From Agapetus fuscipes (taxonomy: Eukaryota; Arthropoda; Insecta; Trichoptera; Glossosomatidae), in NCBI GenBank assembly GCA_951799405.1, contig OX637352.1, forward strand, positions 12,348,820 through 12,412,819: a stretch of 64,000 bases of DNA. The letters run 5' to 3'. Numbering within the stretch: the first letter of the stretch is position 1; each line of letters opens with the position of its first letter. Positions 35,801 to 47,800 of this stretch are shown here, in pieces. The translations under genes and the position numbers were made by a program. The notes under the pieces were generated by a model. The model did no database searches. It was not told the DNA's origin and saw only the letters and a program-made list of their open reading frames with translations.

Positions 35801-38800
35801 GGTTGAAAAAGTCATAAACCTTTGCCAATGACCGCTCACTAAAGATCACGACGAATAAACTCGTAAAAAGGCCGATAGCTCAATTGGTAGAATGGTTGCA
35901 TTCCATGCCGAGAGCAAGGGTTCGATCTCAACGCTTACTCAGCCTTCACAATAAATGAGAACCAGCCCCCCCGGGAGCTGGGAAACCCCCACTTCAACTA
36001 AAGGTGGTCGGTGTGAGGCCGGCCCCTTCCTTACCCGTAAAAATAAATAGGTCCCGAATCGCCACATGCGACCTCTTCGGGAATAACGCAGGCAAGAAGT
36101 TACACTATATGCGTAGCTTAGTTGTGTTAGATGGCGGTTGAGCCATGGATTTGCTGAACATCCGAGATGAAAATGTTCTTCGCCATTGCTGCAAAAACAT
36201 TGAGAGACCGATAGAAAAAAAACGTTCCATGATAGAACGACACAGTGACAACACGACACATGACAGAACATCACAATGACAATACATCGCATGACAGAAC
36301 ATAACAGGATGATGTTTTTTCATGTGATGTTTTGTCCTGTGATGTAAAATTTAATAATGATGATGGTCACAATTTGCAGCTGAAGCAACGCCTTTTCTAT
36401 TTTGCAGACACCATGAAGAGCCAGGAGTCGCTGGACGTGGACCTGAGGGGCATCTACAGCAACAGGCAGGACTTCGGCATGAACTTCCGCACCGGCTCCA
36501 CGCTGCAGACCTTCGGGAACAACGGGGTGAACGGCAACAATCCCAACGGCCTCACCAAGAGCCAGGAGATGCTGGTCAGGTCGGCCATCAAGTACTGGGT
36601 GGAGAGACACAAGCACGTCGTCAGGTGAGACTGAACCTCCTTCATCACCTTCTTGAGGAATACCAATTCATGCTTAGGATGAACGAAACCATTATAAAAT
36701 CCGTGAATTTGACCACTTCAATCATGCCACGTCAAAGTCCATGTCAAGGGTTCATTTAGCCTTACGGCAACTGGGTCTTAATTTAGAATAAGGCGCTTTT
36801 TATAGCGACAACCAAGCACGTGAAGAGCTTTTGACGTGTCTATAATCTATAATCTAAGATGCAAGGAAATGTTATCATTTAAGGCTCATATGAAATGCAT
36901 GCCTACAGACAGGCACATGTAGGTTCGCGCCTACACATTCTGCATGTGTGCATACAAATAAAGAAAACCTTACATGGACATAAACCTTGCAACTCCTGCC
37001 GCCGTTCCCTGAACCGGGGTGGCATTGGCAAAAGTGAACCGATTTTTACAGCGCGGGTGGTCAGCCTCGTACCAACCTCAGTCAAGGAGGTGTAATTCAC
37101 ACAAAAACAGCTCTCACCAGATAAATCATTCTAAGTTATTATTTATGATTTTTTGTTCCTTGACTTGTAGGTTAATATGAGGCTGACCCCCCACGCTGTA
37201 AATAATAGTTCACTTGGCCAATATCACCCCTGTTACAGGGAAGTTCGGCCAAAGTTGAAGGGTGTGTACACTTGAGGCTTGGATTTTATTTTTTTATTAC
37301 ACATACACCATTTGCAAGCGTGAACTTACTCGTGTTTGTTACTGAGCATGCATTAAATATGATTGCAAATTAATTTTAAATGTATATTGACGGTTAAAAG
37401 GCAGTAAGCGACATTTTGGCCAAAAATGAGTTATGAATGCTATCCTACTTGAAATTTTCCGCTCTTTCTAATGCGCTAACTCCCATAGCTCTACGATGAT
37501 TTTTGTTTGTTCATGCCCAAGCAATCAACTGCGTTTTCGAAGTATAGTTTTGGTGTTACCGACAAGATTTTGGCTTTTTTGTCCTAAAGGCTCTTGAGAC
37601 ATAAACAAATTGTAAAACCACATTAATAGGAATGCCAATAAATACTTTTTTTTTTTTTTTAATTTTAGGTTATAATATGTTGGTAGAATAGATGGATGTC
37701 GTGGTAGAGGAAGACCGAGAAAGGTATGGATGGACCAAATATCCGAAATTGCGAATGAATGGAATATCCAGAGTCATAATAAAAGAAGAGCCTGTATGAA
37801 GAAAATTATGACTCTGGAGGAAATGAAAGAAGTATGTAAGGACAGAAAGAAATGGCGGTTGATCTGTAATGTTGGCGGCTAGGGTTTATTAAATTGGAAT
37901 TTGTTTTTATTTGTAAATGGATATTTTGTATTTGGATATTATTATTAAGTGATGTATAAAATGTAATTTGTCGTGTGTGTTCCTTGACTTATAGGTTGGT
38001 ATGCGGCTGATCACCCATACTGTAAAAAATTATTCACTTTGCCAATGTCACCCCTTTTTCAGGGAAGGTCGACAAGAGTTGCAGGGTGTATGTCCATTTG
38101 AGATTTGGTTTTTATGTTGTAGGTTCACATGAGGCATGTGCAAGCGCGAACTTGTACGTGTCTGGTTGTGAGAATGCATGTAATGTGAATCTCCAATGTA
38201 ACTTAGATTAGATTAGATTAGAGCTGTTTTGTTTTTAGCGATATGATAACCAATACAAAAGTTATGCCATTTTTCTGGTGTGTAATTGCATTCTTCCTAG
38301 ACCTATGTGACAGCTCTTTAAGAGATGCCAACACCAGTACTTAGGGTTCTGATGCTGGTGAGTGTTTTTAATTTTGACAGGAGCTCAGCGAGTATGTGAA
38401 ATTTACAATCTCCGTTCTACTCGTAACCTGTTTCCGAGAAAACTCATTAGGCAACTATTAACATGCAAGCGCGATAATTAAAACATTGTTTACTGAGAAA
38501 CGGGAGATGGGAAGTCAATTCCCGACGTGCTAGACAGGGATGTGAAGCATGCAAACAGGAACTACCTGCCATAATGTATACATGTTTTCAGTATCCGAAA
38601 CATGTCTTCTTTTGAATGTTTTTCGTAACCTATTTTCATAAAATAATGTATAAGTGGATGTAAAGCATGTAAACAGAAACTACCTACCATTTAATCGACT
38701 GCTCCAAGGAAGAAGGAAGTAACTCGGAAATGGAGGTTTTTGACTTATTTCCATTTCTGAAGGTAACAAATCTTCATTCTTCATTCCAAGATGACAGCCG

Positions 38801-41800
38801 TGTCTCTATCTCTATAAATTTGTTAATAAATTAATGTAAAAAAGAATTTAGGCATTGTTCTCCATGGAATGAATAACATTCAATTGGCTTTCCTTCAAAA
38901 CTATCTTTTTTGACTTAGTCTTCCTTAGAGCAGTCGAAATGATGCATGTTTTCTTTTGAGATTTTTGTATAAAGTACATGTTTTTAGTATCTGAAACATG
39001 TTTATCAATTCCCGACTTATTCAACAGAAGTTTGAAGCATGTTAGAAGGAACTTCTGCTTCTTCAGTCTTTCTTAATGCACTCCTGGACGAAGGCCTCCT
39101 CTAATCTTCTCCATGTTTGTCTATCGGCTGCTGTGTTCAGCCATCTTCTGTCCGCAATTAAATGCAGTGCCTTGATGTGCCAGCCATTTGCCTCTGCTTG
39201 TTGTTATTCTCTTGAGCTACGAATACGGTGAGACATCCATTATTCGATTTAAATCCTGGAAGTATAAACTTCTTGGACAACGCGTTACTTGTCTTTTTAA
39301 GATTTTTCCTCCAAAGATGTGTTTGAAAGAGGTGTGTATCAGTGGCGAAGGGTGCCATACGACTCGATTTCCATCGGCTTCCCTTTTAAAATGAGGCAAC
39401 AAAGTAGCTAAAAAATAAAGGCACTCGAACATATTTTCAGTTTCATACACATGTTTGTTAAAAAAAAAAGTTTTTTATATCTGAAATACGTTTCAGTAAT
39501 AAATACACGAAATCAATTTACTAGCTCACACATGTGTTTACTAACGGACAGTTTTGTTGAAGCATTTTTTTAATATCTGATAACTTTTACATGTTTTAAC
39601 TGACTAATTGATGTTTTCATTGAAGGAAGCTTATGTTTAATGACTGAAGCTTGTTTTTGATATAATCGAAACATATTTCTGTAACCGATACAATATGTTT
39701 TCCACTTTAAGCTTTAAAGGCAAAGCATGCATTAAAAGCAAAACATTGGAGCACAAAAAAATACCATTTATATTTTCAAATGTGCTCTTCGCAGGGTGAA
39801 CAATTCATAAACCTTTACCAAAGACCGGTCACCATAGGTCCATTCAGCCTTACACCAACTGGGTCTTGCTGGAGAGTGGGCGTTTTCTACAGCGACGACC
39901 AAGCTCGCAGTGGTCTCTTGAGGTGTGATACACACAAAAACAGCGCTCACCAAATAAATCATCCTAATATTATAATGAACGCAAGCATTCTATCGACTGA
40001 GCTATCAACCTGAGCTGCAACTATTTATTTTGAATCACAAACAAAAGTAACGCAATTTTCTGATTAAAACATTAACCTTGTCCGCATGTTCAGCCCTTGT
40101 ATTTGTTTTCCCGCGCAAATACATAATTTATGTTCCCATATCGGCGCCGCACCGGATCGGTTAAGCCTACTCCAAGTACCAAAAATTATGCTCGAACTGA
40201 ACTAGAGCGTTTACCAAGAAATGTGTGGAACCTTACAAAGCACCTCCTGCGTTGTACTTCCACTTGTAACAGGGTCATTTCACATTTTTATTTTATTTCA
40301 TAAAATGATAGACTACCTACCTTTTAAAAAATGCATCTGCGTTTTAAAAAAAAAAAAATCTGACATAGTTTTTAAATTGCAGCTCTGTAAAGTTCGCCCA
40401 TTTCGATTTCCGGCAAAACAGGTAATTTTTTTTATTTAGGCGGATGTGACGTCAATGGATCTTACGATGTATGGAGTGTACCGTTAGGTCTTCTGACCGA
40501 TGGATCCATCTACGTAATTTTGACGTCACAGCGTGGCTAGTCGGTCCCGCTGCGTTTTGGCGGGATTCAAATTCTCGACATTTTCTTTTTGAAAATTATC
40601 AATGATATCTTTATTTTTACTACATAAAAAAATATATGGTTGTAATCCTTGAAATATACTCTACACAACCAAAATATCAGTTAAAGTGGGGTTTCCCAGC
40701 TCCATAGTTCAGTTGGTAGTGTGCTTGCATTCCATGCCGAGAGCCCGGGCTCGAATCCCACCGAGGGTGTCAGAAATGATTTCCCGTTTTGGTGTTTATT
40801 TCGAACTCCAAAATAAAATACCGGCATGGTTTACTCAGCCTTTACAAGAAATGAGTACTTGCCACCTCGGTAGCTAGTAACCCCTCACTTCATGTGAAGT
40901 GTTTGGCGTAAGGCCGGCCCATTTACCTGTAAAAATAAATACATTTCACTCGCCACATCACATGCGAAACCCTTCGGGGATAACGCGACAAAAAGTTACA
41001 CTACATGTGTAGCTAATGGGTCTGTATAAGTTATAAATGGGTCTCTTTTGAGAATTGGCGCTTTCTATAGCGACGACCAAGCTCGCAGAGGGCTCTTGAG
41101 GTGTGCTTCACACAAAAACAGCACTCACCAAATAAATCATCCTAATATTATTATTTAATCTTGACTATTTCAGTCGACGTAAGCATTATTGGCTAACGAA
41201 AACGTTACGTTGAAGCGTTTTAGTTTTCCACTCGGAATACAGATCAGTTTAGCTGAAAACTTAATCCACGAACAAAGGAGAGGCCCGGACCCAGCAGGGG
41301 ATGAGCGGGCTTTCACCCAGGCTTACGGCAACCCGATACAGATGCTGGGGCAACCCTTACAGACCGCGATCGCTCTATATTTCATGTATTTAGAGGAATA
41401 TTGTAATGCCTCTATCTAGGACCCCAAATTTTGTTTTTGAGTAAAGCTGTCCTGAGCAAGCGTGCAATTTATTTTATTGTTATGTTTTTTGCTGGATTCT
41501 CTTTTTAATTAAAATTCCAAAATTTATTTTTACAGAATTTAGTTTTTTCACAATTTATAATTTATCTCACAACTTGACAATCTAATCTAATCTAATCTAA
41601 GTTGCAAAGGCATGTTACATTCAAGATTCACATTACATGCATTTTCACAACCAGACACGTACAACTTCGCGCTTGCACATGCCGCATGTGAACCTACAAC
41701 ATAAAAACCAAATCTCAAATGGACATACACCCTGCAACTCTTGCCGTCCTTCCCCGAGACAGGGGTGACATTGACAAAGTGAACCATTTTTACGGCATGG

Positions 41801-44800
41801 GTGATCAGCCGCATACCAACCTATAAGTTAAGGAACAACTTGACAATAACTGTTTATAATAATAATATTGGTATGGTTTATTTGGTGAGCGCTGTTTTTG
41901 TGTGTATCACACCTCAAGAGCCCTCTGAAAGCTAGGTCGTCGCTGCAGAAAGCGTCAATTCTCAAGCAATACCCATTTGGAGCCCGCTTAACCCTTATAA
42001 ACCCTTGAGAGCTGGGAAACCCCCACTTCAACTGAAGTGGTTGGCGTGAGGCCGGCCCCATAACATGTAAAAAATGTCCCTAATCACCACATGCGACGCC
42101 TTAGGGGATTACGCATGCAAAAAGTTACTCTATATGTGTAGCTTAGTTACGTTGCGTACAAAAAATGATAAATGTTCCGTACCTAGGTTGGTATGCAGAT
42201 GACCATCCATGCTGTAGAAAATGGTTCACTTTGCCAATGTCACCTCCGTTTCAGGAAACATCAGCAAGAGTTGCAGGGTGTATGTTCATTTGCGATTTGG
42301 GTTTTTATTTTGTAGGTTCACATGCGGCATGTGCAAGCGCGGGCTTGTGAAAATGCTTGTAATGTGATTAGATTAGATAAGACATAACGCGGCAAGAAGT
42401 TGCACTATATGTGCATCTCAGTTGCGTTGCGTTTTTGCGTACAAAGAGTGATAAATGGTTTCGGACCGTCTATTCAAGAGGGTTATCCTTTTAGTGTTAA
42501 TTCCAGTCATAATTCATCGTTTTCTCGACGACCCTCCACATATTGGTCTACCAGAACTAGATGGTCTACCCGGCCTGCTCGACGCCTTCGTTAGTTGTTG
42601 TTAATTGTGCCGCACCCCGTGCCAGAGGTCCCAATACCAGGGTCGCGGTCTGTGACCTTACCGCAGGCCTTTGGGAGCACCCTCCATACAGCGGGTGTGC
42701 TATGTATACTAAATTTATGGCGTATGTGTAGAGAAAATGGTTGACTTAACTGGTATTGAATATTTTGAATAACGGAAATTACAGGGTAAAGGAAGATATA
42801 TGCATGGGATTCAGAGAATATTGGATCTATCATCATCTTCATAATTATGATTGAAAAGCTCCGGTTCACTTGGCCAATGTCACCCCTGTTTCAGGGAAGG
42901 TCTGCAAGAGTTGCAGGGCTTATGTTCATTTGAGATTGGGTTTTTAAATTGTAGGTCCACATGTGGCATGTGTTAGCGCGAACTAATACGTGTCTGCTTG
43001 TGGGAATGCGTTAACATGAATCTTAAATGATGTATATCTTTGCAGCTTAGATTTAGATTGAGATTTTAGTCCTGGGTGGGCCTTGGCTGAATCCAGGATT
43101 ATCCTCCACTATTTTAAAGATTTTGTTGTTTTTATATACCTGAATGTTATTTATTATTAGGGACTGGAAAGTAGTGGTGTTATTTTTTAGGAAATTCGCG
43201 TTATTTTTTTGTGAAATTCGCGTTATTTTTGATCAAAAACAGGGAAATTCGCGTTATTTTTCATGATAAACGGGGAGATTTGGTGTAATTTTTAGGGTTG
43301 ATAAGATCAAAATAAAGGTTTATATAATAACAAAACAAAATATATTACTAATATTTACAATTTATTATGTAAACCACAATATGCACCTTCAAAAACAATG
43401 AATAAACAACATCTGAATCAATACGAGTATCTGCAACCGAAGATGGTGGAAGTACCCACCGAAAACGTTTTTGCAATAAAAAATACTCAAGTGGTACAAA
43501 ACAATGTTTTTTAATTTTAGTTTCTTAATTTTTTTTTTATTTTTTTTTAAATAATCCTTTTTTACAAAAAAAACCATTGATTGAAAAAAGTATTAATATT
43601 TCAATGACACTCCGAATACCCTGCAAATATCCTTTTAAAATATTTAATTTTTGTGCATTTAGTCTCTAGATGAGGGTTATCTCATTTTTCAAGGGATGTT
43701 CAAGTTGTGCTCTTGGCTAATCCAGCAGCAGCTTCACTCCTTGATGTATTTTCCTTCATTGATGTCACGATTCAAGTCTGCTTGGATGATCCAGCACAGT
43801 TCTGCTTATCATTATTTTTTTTAATAAAATAGATTTGTGAATAGGAATGCAATTCACCAACCTACTCTGCCTGGCCAGATACAGGTATAAATATCATTAA
43901 TTAATAATTCATTATTGTTTATTTTAATGAATTATTCATTTTCAATTACCCAATTACATCTGTTGAACCAGGGTCAAATTTATGGTCAAATGACCCAGGT
44001 GGGGATCGAACCCCGCGTCTAGCGTTCTAGCGTGTTTAAACGTTGAAAGAGACCAATTTTCCTGTGCTTTGCACCTTGCAAAGGGCTTTCGCAGGATTTT
44101 TTTCTTTCCCACAAAATCGTTGCGTTGCAAAAGCGATACATGACAACTTTTTCGCACAATTTCTACCAAAAGTACAAAAATTCGCGATATTTGCGTAAAA
44201 CCTGAAATTTCGCGTTATTCGCGTAAAAACATCAAAATTCGCGAATAAATTCGTTTTATCGCGATCGCGAAATTTTCCAGTCCCTATTTATTATTTGTAT
44301 TCCTTGAATTATAGCCTTATAGGTTGGTATGAGACTGACCACCCATACTGTAAAAAATGTTTCACTTTGCCGATGTCACCCCTGTTTCAGGGAAGGTCGG
44401 CAAAACTTGCAGGGTGTATGTCCATTTGAGGTTTGGGTTTTTTTTGTAAGTAGGTACACATTCAGCATTTGTAAGCGCGAACTACACGTGTTTGTTTGTG
44501 GACATTGTAGAGCTCCCCTCCCTCCTGAAGAAGATGGAAATGGGGAGACCTTCCCTCTCAGAGAGATTGTTGAAGATTCCTGGTGAATGATGTACTCCTC
44601 GTTGATGAAGAAAGATGAGTGATCTTGAAATCCTAGTAGATGCTGGTACTGCTCGTACTGGAACTGGTAATGCTGGTGCTGGTAATCCCTCGCTGATGGG
44701 GAATATCCCTCGCTGCCTCCTCTGAGGTCGTCGTTTTAGTATTGGCCAATTGTGTGATCGTCTAGCTAAGAATAGGACTCCTCGTCGTGTGGAAGATAAT

Positions 44801-47800
44801 GAAACGGAACGTTGTGTAAATTTTTTGTTTTACCGTTTCAAAATCTACTTTAGTGGCAAACCCAAATTCGTTATCGTTTGGTGTGGAACATACGCATTTT
44901 CTAACTAAATTGTAAATTCAAAATTATAATTAAAAAGCTTACGAGATTTACGTTACGTGTATTGTAAAATGACTACATGATATTAAATCCGATTTTAAAA
45001 CAAGTGACTTTCATTTTTAATGGGATTTTGTTTTCTGTGAAATTTACTAGAACCCGCCCTGGCAAGGTCACGGCGTATAGAAAAAAACACGGCAGTCAAC
45101 GTATTCAAGGGCGTATACAAAATAGGGAACAAGGAAAAAGGGGGGACGTAGATCGCGAAAAGTTACTTGATGTGTTAATTTTTGTTAGTCTTTTTATTTG
45201 ACAGATTACATAAATTTACAAAATAACATTATAATAACAATATGAATAAATTACATTGCGTCTAAATATATTACGTATAAAATATTTATAATAATATGAA
45301 AAATCTACCTCCACCCACCCCATAATTATTTTAATTAAAATCCCACCTCTAAGTAGAAAATCTGCCTGCTAGCTCCAATGGAGAAGTCGGGGACTTGCGA
45401 CCCCGAAGTGAGATTAACCGATCGGTTTACAAGCTTGACGCTCTCTCTCTTCTACCAAAGAATCGTCACAGGACTTTAGCACGCTAATTCCTGGCAAAAG
45501 GAAAGGAAGTCTTGTCACCAGCTTCGACTAAGTGTTACCCCACTGGGTCGGATATTTCAGCATTCCCGTTACCAAAACTTAACGCGCGCCTACTCCATAC
45601 TCTATTCCAAGCTGCTTTTGTTAGAGAAGACAGCTTCTAATTTACCCCATCATTCTACCAAAATTCGCAATACCATGGCACCGTCTGATGCTCAGCAAGT
45701 CCGGCCAAGTAGACCCGAGACAGATGCCAAAATAAAGAAAACCTGGCAAAACAATATTTGTGGAAATATCTACTCCATAACCTGTTCCTGGTGCACCTCA
45801 ATATCGGGAATTCCCGATATGGGTGGAAGACCCGAAGTACAGATTACGAAAGACCTTTCCACATCCCCATAAATAATGCCTTAACCAATCGAAATTCGAA
45901 TGGTAGAAAAATAATTGTGCAAACCGCTTTACTCACGGACAGGAACACGCCACTGGTTTTAAGTTTGTATTAATGTCGCGACATTAGTTATTTTTAATGC
46001 AATCAGCCTAATTATTTTCTCCCGGCAGCATCTCAGGTCCATTTTCAGCTCCATCCTCACACAAACACCCACAAATCAAATATTAAACAGCAATTTTCAG
46101 ATTTTATCTAGAAGAGACGCGTCACCTCCAGGAAACAGATCGAAACTGAATACAGCCCAGCAATGCGTCAAAGGACAGCTCAAGGTTTTTTTATAAGGGT
46201 ACCTTTTTTTGTTCCAAGTTTTTAAGTGCCATAGAAAGATATATAATACTTTGTATAAAATTTTGGATGTATAAACGAATATAGATGGAGTCAGATCTTT
46301 ACATTCCCCCCTAATTTTATGGAAGGTTTTCAAGAGTTTACGAATGGAAAAGTTTTCAGAAAATTCTTTAGTTAAAGATATAAAAAAAATAATTAATGCA
46401 TCAATATTATTTCCGAATTGAGCTCGCGCACAAATATTTGTATCATTTTACTTCATTTATGTTTTAGCTTCGAACGAATTTGTAGAACAGTCGATATATT
46501 TTTATTTTTCATCACTGGATTTCCATGCTTTGGTTACCGCACTGCTTTGTCTTGTCGTTCGCCTCACCCCGCTGCATTCCTCTCTCCTCGACACACATCT
46601 GGATGTGCTAGGGGTGCGCAGTCCCCGCTCCCCTCGCTCTTCTCCCCCCTAAGAGTTTCACCCCGTAGATCATCTCACTATAATATTATGTGGTCACTTC
46701 TGCAGGTAAGAATTTTAAATAAAATTAAATACGAGTATGCACTTGTGTTCCTAAATCAGTAATGTTTATTTTCCAAATCAGAACATATTATCATCGCATT
46801 GGCACAACGTATTATATCAGTTAAAGGCAATAGTCATTAATAAAATCTGACGAAATTATCTTCAACTTTCCATTTCTTTTACCCGTCGACGTAACTGAGT
46901 CTCCGTTCTGACCACACCAGTCTCCGCTTGGTGTGGTCAGCATTCGTATTATGTGAACATGACTCCTCAAGTGTAGAACATCTGGAATCCTCTGTGGTTG
47001 AGTTCACTCTAGCTCTGGCGACTTCTTCTATGTTTTGTATCATCCTCAGGTACTCAGCACTTCACAGGCTGTAGATTCTCCGGTCACAATCCACATCCTC
47101 CATACATCGTCTGGATAATGTCTCCAATATCGTTTCAAATAGTCTTTCTTCAATTCTGCAAAACATGTCCATTTTGAACGATAAATATCCGCCCATAGCC
47201 GAGCATTTCCAATCAAACATTCATCAAAAACCTGCATTGCACGTCCTCCGGCATCCGTTAGTCTTATAAATGTTTCCAATTCTTCTAAGAACCGTAAAGG
47301 GTATTCGTCAACCCCCGCGAATATCGGCCTCTCAATTTTAAATGGAAGAGTTGGATCCATCTGTTTTTCCATTTATTTTCAAAAAATTGTCTTCCAAAAG
47401 CTTTCAAATTACCACAAATTCTGTTGCACCTCAAAACAACACAAAGTAAATACAATCACTATGACGTCCGTTTTTCGAACTAAATAAGATATACGTAAGT
47501 CACTCAAGTATATTATTATTTCTAATAAACTAAACGCACGCATATCACAAAATCACCTCACTCAAAATGTAAAAACACTCAACACTTAAAATATATTTTG
47601 TTCACATGAAAACCTATATCACTCACACGAAAGCAAAAAAATAAACTATAACTCTTACTTGAATTGACGCAAGTTATAAAATTTTATCACCAGGGCTCGG
47701 GGTTTATGGTTTTTAAGCAAAAACGATAATATTATTTAAACTAAGGGTTTTTTTCTTACGCGTCGAAACACATCTTGCATTCATTTAAATATTGAATGTA

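Noticed and set aside
36320..36616. Minus-strand open frame over exon 6
   Set aside because: Antisense shadow of a GC-rich exon.
44977..45973. Small open frames in the left LTR, repeated at 48948-49944
   Set aside because: Present twice only because the LTRs are identical; on the + strand, antisense to the element, with no known domain.
47046..47372. Domesticated Gag gene (Arc-like)
   Set aside because: It lies inside an LTR element with young LTRs, target duplication, primer site and purine tract, so it is transposon-borne.
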